64,000 nt of DNA from Piscinibacter defluvii (GTDB lineage: Bacteria > Pseudomonadota > Gammaproteobacteria > Burkholderiales > Burkholderiaceae_C). Both the position numbers and the translations under genes were made by a program. Below are positions 35,201 to 42,323 of the stretch, piece after piece. A model generated the notes under the pieces. The model did no database searches. It was not told the origin of the DNA and saw only the letters and a program-made list of their open reading frames with translations. The first letter of the stretch is position 1. Each line of letters starts with the position of its first letter. The DNA is taken from assembly GCF_004011805.1 (NCBI RefSeq), contig NZ_RCHJ01000015.1, forward strand, positions 124,001 to 188,000, written 5' to 3'.

Positions 35201-35330
35201 TGAACACCGGGTCTTCGAGCCGACCGAGTCGCGTGAACGAGACCAGTCCGGCGAGCAGGGTGCCGATCAGCAGGAACAGCACCAGCGGCCGGTGCGCGAC
35301 GGCCCATTCGGAGAGGTTGAAGCGGCTCAC
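32229..35330 (-). CDS. RND efflux transporter, inner-membrane pump
   Basis: 1033 residues from a GTG start at 35330. Resistance-nodulation-division antiporter. First membrane helix PLVLFLLIGTLLAGLVSF, porter domain with VFNVPTMTVIVAWPGAPAQQVQDQV, then TM4 with the proton-relay acidic pair in LGLLVDDAIIAVEMMVVKIEQG. The second half repeats the pattern, ending with IALGGMIMRNAVILVDQIDRDIEAG and AMAIMGGLLAATALTLVCVPALYA. It is in the AcrB/HAE-1-like branch, closest in style to the short-loop pumps found with NodT-type outer-membrane factors. GTGA overlap with the adaptor gene. Substrate unknown; probably organic toxic compounds. Confidence 0.94.
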   Translation of the reverse strand: MSRFNLSEWAVAHRPLVLFLLIGTLLAGLVSFTRLGRLEDPVFNVPTMTVIVAWPGAPAQQVQDQVLNRLERQLQELDALDNVRSFARQGYGGITLWMKGGTSKADLETSWYQARKKIGDIRHELPDGVRGPFFNDEFTDVYSLLYALAAPDLSQAEQQAVAEEVKRALQVVPGVVKVDVMGRQAQQVHVEVSTRRLAALGVPVQAVIDALARQNLVLPSGAFEGPADRPFVRVSGSARSAAELARLPIEAGGRLLLLSDVAEVREGLEDPPSFTVRRNGEPVLAIGVAFSRQVNVLEVGAAVEAAAQAATAKLPLGVTLEKYADQPRIVDAAVWEFERAFLEALAIVLAVCFVALGWRSGIVVAASVPLVLALVATVMAAAGWALDRISLGALIIALGLLVDDAIIAVEMMVVKIEQGWDRVRAATFAYSSTAFPMLTGTLVTVAGFMPVGFAKSISGEYAGGIFWVVGLALLASWLVAVVFTPYLGVLLLPARMQAVAHDPYDRPIYRRLRGVVGFAVGHRWWVLGATALAFGAAGAGMTLVQQQFFPTASRSELLVDLRLREGASFAATALQVQRLEAVLKQDADVQGFTAYTGAGSPRFYLSLAPELPNPGYAQFVLQTAGTPEREAVRRRLIALFDAGEAFPDLRGRVQRLEFGPPVGFPVQFRVIGPDPVQVRQIAYRVRDLVRESPLVRDTHLEWNEQVRTLRLDVDQDRARLAGLSSAEVANAVQLALSGAPVAQLKRGEELVDVVLRAAPEERLTLDALPDLRLPTRGGGAVALSEVAHIDTGWEDPVLWRRNRDAVLTVRSDLADGVQGPYATQKIRPSLQPLLDALPPGYRIEQGGAIEESDKSNLALFAVFPAMFAVTLLLLMLQLQSFARMGLVFLTAPLGLIGVVPALLAFDAPFGFVALLGVIALGGMIMRNAVILVDQIDRDIEAGASPAQAIVDATVRRARPVVLTAAAAILAMIPLTRSVFWGPMAMAIMGGLLAATALTLVCVPALYAAFFRVPRPRPAPPAGGASPAVPAIAP

Positions 35331-36466
35331 GGCCGCGACTCCTGGCGCGCGACCGCGACCGCCGGTGCCGCCGGCAGCGGGGCATCGAGCGGACGGGCGA
35401 CGGGCCGCACGCGCATCCTGGCATCGAGCTTGTGCGCGCCGGCGCTCACCACCCAGGCGCCGTCGGGCAGCCCACGCAGGCGCACGCGGTCGCCCGACTG
35501 GCCCAGCACCTCCACCGGCTGCGCGCGCAGCGTGCCGGCCGAGTCCCTGGCGGGGTCGGCCACCAGCCACACGGCGGGCGCGCCATCGGCCTTGAGCAGC
35601 GCGCCGGCCGGCAGCTCGGCCACTGCGGCGGCGGCCCGGCCGGCCAGGCGCAGCTCGACCGTCATGCCGAGCCGCCAGCCCTCGGGCCTGGGCGCGGCCA
35701 GTGCGTAGCGGGCGCGGAAGCTGCGCGTCGCCGGATGGGCGCTCGGCGCCAGCTCGCGCAGGCGCAGCGGCAGCGCCGCGCCCGCCGGGCCGGTGGCGCT
35801 GGCCTGCTGGAGGGCCAGCGTCGCGGCCAGCGCCTCGGGCACGTCGACCGCGAGTTCCAGTTCCTGCGCGCGGGCGATGGCGAAGGCCGGCTGCCCTTCC
35901 GCCACCACCTGGCCCGGCTCGACGCGCACTGCAGTGACCACGCCGTCGAACGGCGCGGCGAGCGTGGTGTAGCCGTCGCGGTTGCGCGCCAGGTCGAGCT
36001 GGCGTTGCGCCTGCGCGAGGCGCGCCGCGGCGGCATCGGCACGCGCCTGCTGGCGTTCGCGGTCGGCGCCCGGGATCGAGCCGTCGGCCGCCAGCCGCGT
36101 GAAGCGCGCCGCGTCGCTCGCCGCCTGTTGCGCGTCGACCTCGGCGGCGCGCCACTGCTCGGCCGCGGCGTCGACCGCGAGCCGCAGGTCCTTGCCGTCC
36201 AGGCGCGCCAGCGGCTGGCCGGCGCGCACGGACTGGCCGAGGTCCACCAGCCGCGCCAGCACCTTGCCGCCGGTGCGGAAGGCCAGGTCGCTCTCGACGC
36301 GCGGCGCGACGACGGCGGTGAAGCGCCGTTCGTGCGCGGCCGGCTGCAGCACGACCGGCGTGACGTAGACCGCGGGCAGCGCGGGCGGCGTGGACCCGGG
36401 CGGGCTGCAGGCGGCGAGCGCGGCAGCCAGCGGCGCGGCCAGCGCGAAGGACGGGCGAGGGTTCAC
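35327..36466 (-). CDS. RND efflux periplasmic adaptor (membrane fusion protein)
   Basis: 379 residues, GTG start at 36466. Lipoprotein-like signal MNPRPSFALAAPLAAALAACSPPG, with Cys20 as the probable lipidated residue. Lipoyl half-motifs FRTGGKVLARLVDLGQSVRAGQPLARLD and TLAAPFDGVVTAVRVEPGQVVAEGQP flank an alpha-hairpin rich in Ala/Gln/Arg (residues 95-160). A beta-barrel domain and membrane-proximal domain follow. It links the pump to the outer-membrane channel. Both ends overlap its neighbours through GTGA junctions, so the three components should be produced in fixed ratio. Confidence 0.93.
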   Translation of the reverse strand: MNPRPSFALAAPLAAALAACSPPGSTPPALPAVYVTPVVLQPAAHERRFTAVVAPRVESDLAFRTGGKVLARLVDLGQSVRAGQPLARLDGKDLRLAVDAAAEQWRAAEVDAQQAASDAARFTRLAADGSIPGADRERQQARADAAAARLAQAQRQLDLARNRDGYTTLAAPFDGVVTAVRVEPGQVVAEGQPAFAIARAQELELAVDVPEALAATLALQQASATGPAGAALPLRLRELAPSAHPATRSFRARYALAAPRPEGWRLGMTVELRLAGRAAAAVAELPAGALLKADGAPAVWLVADPARDSAGTLRAQPVEVLGQSGDRVRLRGLPDGAWVVSAGAHKLDARMRVRPVARPLDAPLPAAPAVAVARQESRP

Positions 36467-37950
36467 GGGCGGACCTCCGAAACGCGGGTGGCGGGTGGGG
36501 CGTCGAGCGACCAGCCGCCGCCGAGCGCGCGGTAGAGCTGGAGGCCGTTCAGCGCCAGCTGGGTGCGGTGCTCGGTCCACGCCAGCTCGGCGGCGATGCG
36601 GCCGCGCTGCGCGTCGAGCAGTTGCAGCAGGTCGATCTGGCCTTCGCGGCGCAGCGACTCGGCATGGCGCAGCGCCGCCGCACGTTCCTCGCGCAAGGCG
36701 TCGAGCGGGGCGGCGCGCTCGCGTTCCTCGGCCAGCGCGACGAGGCTGGACTCGACCTCCTGCAGCGCCGCTAGCCAGGTGCGTTCCAACTGCAGCGTCG
36801 CGCCGCGCGCGCGGGCCGCGGCGCGCTCCTCGCCCGCCTGCAGGCGCCCGGCGTCGAACAGCGGCCAGGCAAACGCGAGCGCCACGTTGCGGTAGCCGAC
36901 CGGGCTCAGGTCCAGCCCGTTCAGGCGCAGGTCCTGGCGGCCCAGCAGCGCGGCAAGGAAGAACTTCGGCAGCCGGTCGGCCCGGGCCTCGCGCAGGCGC
37001 GCGTCTTCGGCGGCGAGCTGGCGCTCGGCCGCGCGCAGGTCGGGGCGGCGCAGCAGCAACTCGGCGGGCTGGCCGGGCGCCAGTGCGGGAACCTCGGGCA
37101 GCGCCGCGGCCTGCGCTCGCGGCAGCGCATCGAGCGGCGCCGACGCCGGGCGCCCGAGCAGCAGCGCGATCTGGTGCTCGGTGCTGGCGACGAGCGTGCG
37201 CAGCGGCGGCAGCTGGGCCGCGAGCGCGCGCGTCTCGGCCGCAGCCCGCGCCACGTCGAAGCGGCTCGCCTGGCCGGCGGCCTCGCGGCTGCGCGTCAGG
37301 CCTTCGGTCTCGGCCTGGGTGCGCAGCAGCTCCTGCACCTGCGCGAGCCGCAAGCGGGCGCCCTGCCAGACGACGTACTGGCGGGCGGTCTCGGCGGCGG
37401 CGAGCAGCCGCGCGGCGCGCGCGCCCTCGGCGGCGGCGTCGGCATCGAAGGCCGCGGCAGCGCGCGCGGCACGCGCGGCGCCGAAGAGGTCGAGCTCCCA
37501 GCCGAGGTCGACCGAAGCCCGCAGCGCCCGCGTGTCGGGCGAGCCGCGCTTGACCTCGTCGGGCAGACCGCTGCGCTGGTCGGAGGCTCCGGCGTTCAAG
37601 GCCAGCATGGGCGCGAGCCGCGAGGCCGCGGCGCTGGCGCCTGCGCGGGCCTGCTCGACGCGCGTGACGGCGATGCGCCAGTCGAGATTGCGCTCGCCGG
37701 CCTCGGCCACCAGGGCCTGCAGCGGCGCGTCGCCGAGGGCCCGCCACCAGGGTTCGTCGAACGCGGCCGCGGGTGCCGGCGTCGCGCCGAAGGCGGCGGG
37801 CAGCCCGGTCGTCGGCGGGCGCGTGACGGTCGGCGGCGCGGCGCAGCCGGCCAGCAGCGTGAGCGCCACGAGCGCGGCCCCGGCCGGTGCGAAGGTCGGC
37901 CAGGGAGCGGTCGCCGGGGCCGACGGTGCGGAAGGCAGGACCTGGTGCAT
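36463..37950 (-). CDS. NodT-family outer-membrane efflux channel lipoprotein
   Basis: 495 residues. Signal peptide ending in the lipobox LTLLAGC (Cys36), so an outer-membrane lipoprotein. Two TolC-type repeats are visible: the first around DEPWWRALGDAPLQALVAEAGERNLDWRIAVTRVEQARAG, the second around RRPDLRAAERQLAAEDARLREARADRLPKF. The NodT subclass feature VGYRNVALAFAWPLFDAGRLQAG is present. It is the first gene of the pump operon, starting 24 bases from the nearer palindrome of the shared regulatory region. Confidence 0.93.
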   Translation of the reverse strand: MHQVLPSAPSAPATAPWPTFAPAGAALVALTLLAGCAAPPTVTRPPTTGLPAAFGATPAPAAAFDEPWWRALGDAPLQALVAEAGERNLDWRIAVTRVEQARAGASAAASRLAPMLALNAGASDQRSGLPDEVKRGSPDTRALRASVDLGWELDLFGAARAARAAAAFDADAAAEGARAARLLAAAETARQYVVWQGARLRLAQVQELLRTQAETEGLTRSREAAGQASRFDVARAAAETRALAAQLPPLRTLVASTEHQIALLLGRPASAPLDALPRAQAAALPEVPALAPGQPAELLLRRPDLRAAERQLAAEDARLREARADRLPKFFLAALLGRQDLRLNGLDLSPVGYRNVALAFAWPLFDAGRLQAGEERAAARARGATLQLERTWLAALQEVESSLVALAEERERAAPLDALREERAAALRHAESLRREGQIDLLQLLDAQRGRIAAELAWTEHRTQLALNGLQLYRALGGGWSLDAPPATRVSEVRP

Positions 37951-37973
37951 GGCAGCTCGTTTCGATGATCTGA

Positions 37974-37988
37974 GTTGACGGTGTCAAC
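37974..37988. promoter_or_regulatory. operator palindrome 1 between efflux operon and DUF2141/SDR genes
   Basis: GTTGACGGTGTCAAC is a perfect inverted repeat with six-base arms and a three-base centre. It overlaps the -35 of the rightward promoter. Repeated 31 bases on (three helical turns) at 38005. Likely target of the TetR regulator encoded at 39452, though this is inferred. Confidence 0.7.
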
Positions 37989-38004
37989 AATGATCGTCTA
38001 TGCT
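37975..38004 (+). promoter_or_regulatory. rightward candidate promoter for the DUF2141/SDR/TetR genes
   Basis: TTGACG (37975-37980) and TATGCT (37999-38004) with an 18-base spacer, directly between and overlapping the two palindromes. Occupied operators would cover both boxes. Confidence 0.55.
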
Positions 38005-38018
38005 GTTGACGCTGTCAA
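37990..38018 (-). promoter_or_regulatory. leftward candidate promoter for the RND efflux operon
   Basis: On the minus strand TTGACA (38018-38013) lies inside operator 2 and is followed after 17 bases by GATCAT (37995-37990) next to operator 1. The -35 is consensus, the -10 is weak. Confidence 0.5.
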
Positions 38019-38019
38019 C
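38005..38019. promoter_or_regulatory. operator palindrome 2, covering the leftward -35 box
   Basis: GTTGACGCTGTCAAC, same arms as the copy at 37974 with one centre base changed. It contains the TTGACA of the leftward promoter and abuts the rightward -10. Confidence 0.7.
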
Positions 38020-38077
38020 TCCCCGTCCGGCTCCGCCTGGTCCCGGGGATCGAAGTCAACCTCGAAGGAGTCTTGCG

Positions 38078-38527
38078 ATGAAGCCCAAGCGATGCCCGCC
38101 TGCCGCGCTGTGCGCGTCCGCCTGTCTGCTCCTGCTGGCCGGGCCCGCGCGGGCAGCGGCCACCGAAGTCGTCGTCCGCGTCAGCGGCCTCGCGGGGTCG
38201 GCCGGCGAGATCGGCTGCGCGCTGTTCCCTGCCGGCACGGCCTTCCCGATGGATGCCGGCGGCGCGCGGCAGGTGTGGGTGAAGGCCGATGCGGCCGGTG
38301 TCGCCTGCCGCTTCGCCGACGTGGCCCCGGGCACCTGGGCGGTCTCGGTCTCGCACGACCTGAACGGCAACCGCAAGGTCGACACCAACTTCCTGGGCAT
38401 GCCCACCGAGGCCTGGGGCGTGTCGAACAACGTGCGGCCGACGCTGCGCGCGCCGCGCTTCGACGAAGCGGCGTTCAAGGTCGCCGACGGCCAGCCGGTC
38501 GAACTCGAGGTGAGGGTGGCGAAATGA
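38078..38527 (+). CDS. DUF2141 family exported protein
   Basis: 149 residues. Signal peptide MKPKRCPPAALCASACLLLLAGPARA, then a small beta-sandwich with the DUF2141 features EIGCALFPAGTAFPMD, CRFADVAPGTWAVSVSHDLNGNRKVDTNFLGMPTEAWGVSNN. The DLNGNRKVDTN stretch looks like a calcium or metal loop. Probably periplasmic; function unknown. ATG preceded by AAGGAG. It overlaps the following short-chain dehydrogenase by four bases (ATGA). In other bacteria DUF2141 genes sit near carotenoid, lipid or oxidoreductase genes. Confidence 0.88.
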   Translation: MKPKRCPPAALCASACLLLLAGPARAAATEVVVRVSGLAGSAGEIGCALFPAGTAFPMDAGGARQVWVKADAAGVACRFADVAPGTWAVSVSHDLNGNRKVDTNFLGMPTEAWGVSNNVRPTLRAPRFDEAAFKVADGQPVELEVRVAK

Positions 38528-39393
38528 GCCGCCCGCAGCACGAGACCGCGAAGAACGCCTTGCCGGCGCCTCGTGACAACGCCTTCGCGCATCGCTACGG
38601 CCCCTGGGCGGTGGTGACGGGCGCCTCCGACGGCATCGGACTGGCGATCGCGCGCGAGCTTGCGGCGCGCGGCCTCCACCTGGTGGTGGTGGCGCGCCGC
38701 GGCGAGCGGCTGCAGCAGCTGGCACGCGAACTGGCCGGCCGCCACGGCGTCGAGTGCCAGGCGCTCGCCGCGGACCTGGGCACGGCCGAGGGCTGCGAGG
38801 CGGTGCGGCGCATGATCGCGGCGCACGAGGTCGGCGTGCTCGTGGCCGCGGCGGGCTTCGGCACCTCGGGCGCGTTCGTCGACAGCCCGCTCGGCGCCGA
38901 GCGCGAGATGCTGGCCGTCAACTGCGCGTCGGTGCTCGAGCTGGTCGGCCACGTCGCCCCGCGGATGGCGGATCGCGGACGCGGCGGCATCGTGCTGCTC
39001 AGCTCGGTGCTGGCCTTCAACGGCGTGCCGGGCTCGGCACACTATGCGGCGACCAAGGCCTGGGTGCAGTCCCTGGCCGAGGGGCTGCGCGGCGAGCTGC
39101 GCGGGCGCGGCGTCGACGTGCTCGCGAGCGCGCCGGGGCCGGTGGACACCGGGTTTGCCGCGCGCGCCCGGCTGGCGCCGGGCACGATGCTGAGCGCCGA
39201 GGTGGTCGCCCGGCAGACCATCGACGCGCTCGGCCGGCAGGGCACCGTTCGGCCCGGCTGGCTGTCGAAGCTGCTCGGCTGGTCGCTCGCGACGCTGCCG
39301 CGCCCGATGCGCGTGGTGCTGCTCGCCCGGGTCATGAAGGGCATGACCGGGCGCCGGCGCGACGGCGGCCCGGGCGTCGCGCCCACGCGCTGA
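38524..39393 (+). CDS. short-chain dehydrogenase/reductase (classical SDR)
   Basis: 289 residues. NAD(P)-binding WAVVTGASDGIGLAIARELAARG, then VVVARRGERL, the NAG-type motif changed to VLVAAAGFG, the catalytic serine strand IVLLSSVLAF and YAATK with the catalytic Tyr-x3-Lys. C-terminal GPVDTGF. The profile resembles SDRs acting on acyl chains or ketones (the DltE/17-beta-HSD-like group). Substrate unknown. Second gene after the shared promoter, followed 58 bases later by the TetR gene, so the three may form one autoregulated unit. Confidence 0.92.
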   Translation: MSRPQHETAKNALPAPRDNAFAHRYGPWAVVTGASDGIGLAIARELAARGLHLVVVARRGERLQQLARELAGRHGVECQALAADLGTAEGCEAVRRMIAAHEVGVLVAAAGFGTSGAFVDSPLGAEREMLAVNCASVLELVGHVAPRMADRGRGGIVLLSSVLAFNGVPGSAHYAATKAWVQSLAEGLRGELRGRGVDVLASAPGPVDTGFAARARLAPGTMLSAEVVARQTIDALGRQGTVRPGWLSKLLGWSLATLPRPMRVVLLARVMKGMTGRRRDGGPGVAPTR

Positions 39394-39451
39394 GAGCCGT
39401 CGCGGATGCGGCCGTGTTACCGTGCCGGCGTTGCCCGCTGACCCGTGCCCG

Positions 39452-40114
39452 ATGCCGAAGAAGAAGGACGAGCCGCTCGAACTCAAGGAGGCCTGCATCC
39501 TCGCCGCCCGCGAGGTGATCGCCGAGCATGGCGTCGAGCAGCTGAGCCTGCGCGAGGTGGCGCGCAAGCTCGGCGTGTCGCACCAGGCGCCGTATCGCCA
39601 CTATCCGAGCCGCGACCACCTGCTGGCCGAAGTGATGCGGCGCTGCTTCGAGAGCTTCGCGCAGGCCCTCGACGCCCGCGAGCGCAACGACGACCCGATG
39701 GAGGACCTCGAGTCCCTGGGGCGGCAGTACCTGGGCTACGCGTCCGCCCACCCGCTCGAGTACCGGCTGATGTTCGGCACGCCCTGGCCCGAACCGGCCG
39801 AGCATCCGGAGCTGGTGCGCGATGCGGTGCATGCCTTCGACGTGCTGCGCGGCGTGCTGCGCCGGCTCCACGGCGAGTCCGCGGCGATGCGGGCCGAAGT
39901 CGACCTGAATGCGATGTTCATCTGGTCGACGATGCACGGCTTCGCGAGCATCACGCACGCCAACGTGATGGACTGCCTGAAGCTGGCGCCCAAGGTGGGG
40001 GCGCAGGCCCCCGAGCATGTGATGCGGATGATCGAGACGGCGATGCGCGGGGCCGGCGGCGCGGCCCGGGCCGCGGATCCGCCGCCGGCGAAAGTTCCGC
40101 GCAGGCGACGTTGA
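39452..40114 (+). CDS. TetR-family regulator with WHG-type C-terminal domain
   Basis: 220 residues. N-terminal TetR HTH: LKEACILAAREVIAEHGVEQLSLREVARKLGVSHQAPYRHYPSRDHLLAEVMRRCF. The C-terminal ligand domain has YLGYASAHPLEYRLMFGTPWPEP, typical of the TetR_C_33/WHG group. ATG at 39452; a GTG at 39422 would add ten residues. It is the best candidate to bind the two GTTGAC-N3-GTCAAC palindromes and control both the efflux pump and its own operon. Confidence 0.92.
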   Translation: MPKKKDEPLELKEACILAAREVIAEHGVEQLSLREVARKLGVSHQAPYRHYPSRDHLLAEVMRRCFESFAQALDARERNDDPMEDLESLGRQYLGYASAHPLEYRLMFGTPWPEPAEHPELVRDAVHAFDVLRGVLRRLHGESAAMRAEVDLNAMFIWSTMHGFASITHANVMDCLKLAPKVGAQAPEHVMRMIETAMRGAGGAARAADPPPAKVPRRRR

Positions 40115-40180
40115 CGCGGGCCAGGCCCCCTGTCCGGGCCCACGGCGGATGCGCGGGCGCGGATCCGGCCGGCGAGCGCC

Positions 40181-41470
40181 TCAGTCGACCGCCGCCGCGC
40201 CGCGCAGCCGCGCCACCTCCTGCGGCGCCACCGGTGCGGCGCCCTCGCGCTGGCGCAGCCAGGTGGCCAGCGCGGCGATCCGGGCGTCGTCGAGCAGCAG
40301 GCCGAAGGGCGGCATGCCGAAGGGCCGCGGGTTGCCGCGTGTGGCCGGCAGGTAGCCGCCGTGCACGATCACGCGCACCAGGTTGACCGGCGGGTCCATC
40401 GCCACCATCCGGCTGCCCTGCAGCGCCGGGTAGAGCAGCCGGCCGTCCGCGCTGCGCCCGCCTTCGCCCTGCGCGCCGTGGCAGCCGGCGCAATGGTCGG
40501 CGTAGGTCGATTCGCCCAGCGCCAGCACCTGCGGATCGGCCGGCCGGGGCGCGGCGCGCGACGCGGCCGCCTGCGGCAGCGACTTCAGGAAGCTGGCGAT
40601 CGCGCGCAGGTCGGCCTCGTCCAGGTGCTGCGTGCTGCCGAGCACCACCTCGGCCATCGGCCCGAGCACGCTGCCGCGCGGCGCGACGCCGTCGCGCAGC
40701 AGCGCCACCACCTCGTCCTCGGGCCAGTCCGCCACCCCGGCCTGGGCCGGCGAGGTGAGCGCCGGGGCGTACCACTGGCGCATCGGGATCACGCCACCGG
40801 CCAGCGACTGGCCGCCGTCGGGCGTGGCGCCCAGCACGTTGCGGCCGCCGTGGCAGGCGCCGCAATGCCCGAGCCCGCGCACCAGGTAGGCGCCGCGGTT
40901 CCAGACAGGTGAGCGCGCCGGGTCGGGCTCGAACACCCCGGCACGGAAGAACAGCGCGCGCCACACCGCCAGCGCCGCCTGGGTGCGGTACGGGAACTCC
41001 AGCGCATGCGGCCGGTTGGCCTGCGCCACCGGCGGCAGCGAGCGCAGGAAGGCGTACAGCGCATCGCTGTCCTCGCGTGTCACCCGCGTGTAGTCGGGAT
41101 AGGGGAAGGCCGGGTAGAGCAGCCGACCGTCGGCCGAGCGCCCGTGGTGCAGCGCGCGCCAGAAATGGTCCGCGCTCCAGCGCCCCAGGCCGGTGGCCGG
41201 GTCGGGTGTCAGGTTGCTTGCGTAGACGGTGCCGAAGGGCGTGGCGATGCCGCGCCCGCCGGCATAGGGCGCGCCGCCGCGTTCGGTGTGGCAGGCCGCG
41301 CAGTTGCCGGCGCGGGCCAGGTAGGCGCCGCGGGCGATCTGCGCCGGCGTGCCGTCGGCCGGCACCGCCCCGGGCGCGATGGCGGGCTCGCCGCGCTGGT
41401 TCAGCCAGGCCACGCCGGCCGCCAGCAGCGCCAGCAGCACGAGCAGCAGGGCGATGAAGCGTGCCGTCAT
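40181..41470 (-). CDS. membrane-anchored trihaem c-type cytochrome
   Basis: 429 residues. N-terminal anchor FIALLLVLLALLAAGVAWL, then three haem-binding motifs CAACH (57-61), CGACH (203-207) and CAGCH (327-331), each in a cytochrome c domain with a distal Met region. The layout equals the cytochrome subunit of membrane alcohol, gluconate or sorbitol dehydrogenases, which passes electrons from a periplasmic dehydrogenase to ubiquinone or an oxidase. No dehydrogenase is next to it in the window. It overlaps the dihaem cytochrome by four bases (ATGA). Convergent with the TetR gene. Confidence 0.92.
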   Translation of the reverse strand: MTARFIALLLVLLALLAAGVAWLNQRGEPAIAPGAVPADGTPAQIARGAYLARAGNCAACHTERGGAPYAGGRGIATPFGTVYASNLTPDPATGLGRWSADHFWRALHHGRSADGRLLYPAFPYPDYTRVTREDSDALYAFLRSLPPVAQANRPHALEFPYRTQAALAVWRALFFRAGVFEPDPARSPVWNRGAYLVRGLGHCGACHGGRNVLGATPDGGQSLAGGVIPMRQWYAPALTSPAQAGVADWPEDEVVALLRDGVAPRGSVLGPMAEVVLGSTQHLDEADLRAIASFLKSLPQAAASRAAPRPADPQVLALGESTYADHCAGCHGAQGEGGRSADGRLLYPALQGSRMVAMDPPVNLVRVIVHGGYLPATRGNPRPFGMPPFGLLLDDARIAALATWLRQREGAAPVAPQEVARLRGAAAVD

Positions 41471-42165
41471 GGGCTGCGCGGCACGCCGCCGCATTCGAGC
41501 GGCGGGTCGGCCTCGAAACGCGCGGCCGGCCTGGCCGGCTGCGGCACCGGCCGGCTGGCCAGCCAGGCGGCGAGGGCCGCCACGTCCTGCGGCGTCAGCT
41601 TGCGGGCGATGGCCGCCATGCAGTCCGGCGCCTGCGCGCGCCGCTGGCCGCTGACCCAGGCACCGAGCTGCGCCCCGAGGTAGTCGCGCGGCAGGCCGAG
41701 CAGCCCGGGCACCGCCGGTGCCACGCCGGTGAGCTGCCGGCCGTGGCAGCCGGTACAGGCGGGCAGCTCGCGCGCCGGGTCGCCCTGCTGCACCAGGCGT
41801 TCGCCATGCTGCAGGGTGGCAGCGTCCTCGCGGGTCGGGGCCGGCGCCGGGTAGGGCAGGTCCAGCGCGGCGAAGTGCTCGGCGATCTCGCGCAGGTAGC
41901 CGTCGCTGAGCGGATCGACCAGATAGACCATCGGCGCGTAGCGCCGCCGGCCGTCGCGGAAGTTCAGCAGCTGGTTGTACAGGTAGCCGGCCGGCTTGCC
42001 GGCGATGCGCGGGTGGTAGCCGTCGGGGGCGGCCCGCCCTTCCTTGCCGTGGCAGGCGGTGCAGGGCGCCACCCGCTGGGCCAGCGTGTCGGGCAGCGGG
42101 GCGGCCGCGGCCGCGAAGGCGGCCGCCAGGCCGCCGCAGGCCAAGGCCGTTCGGTATCGGTGCAT
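41467..42165 (-). CDS. dihaem cytochrome c (c4-like)
   Basis: 232 residues. Signal peptide MHRYRTALACGGLAAAFAAAAAPLP, then haem motifs CTACH and CTGCH about 100 residues apart, with the c4-type segments PRIAGKPAGYLYNQLLNFRDGRR and YAPMVYLVDPLSD. Periplasmic electron carrier. Probably translated together with the downstream trihaem cytochrome, so the two likely form one five-haem electron path. The upstream region (42166-42323) is shared with the divergent NCS1 permease gene. Confidence 0.9.
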   Translation of the reverse strand: MHRYRTALACGGLAAAFAAAAAPLPDTLAQRVAPCTACHGKEGRAAPDGYHPRIAGKPAGYLYNQLLNFRDGRRRYAPMVYLVDPLSDGYLREIAEHFAALDLPYPAPAPTREDAATLQHGERLVQQGDPARELPACTGCHGRQLTGVAPAVPGLLGLPRDYLGAQLGAWVSGQRRAQAPDCMAAIARKLTPQDVAALAAWLASRPVPQPARPAARFEADPPLECGGVPRSP

Positions 42166-42269
42166 GCGGACGATTGTGCCGCGGGCCCGCGGGCGGCCCG
42201 ATTCCCGGCACCCGGGTCAAAACAGAACTGACCAAACGATCGCGGGCAATCCTCTATTCGTTTTGTCGC

Positions 42270-42289
42270 ACAAAGTGTATACAGTTTGT
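42270..42289. promoter_or_regulatory. imperfect 20-base palindrome upstream of the NCS1 permease
   Basis: ACAAAGTGTATACAGTTTGT has 8 of 10 positions matched between arms, centred on TGTATACA. This core is commonly bound by GntR/FCD regulators. It lies 35 bases before the permease start. The window encodes one unassigned GntR/FCD protein at 58604. Confidence 0.55.
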
Positions 42290-42323
42290 GCGTACATTGA
42301 CCCGTCACCCCCAAGGAGCGCCC

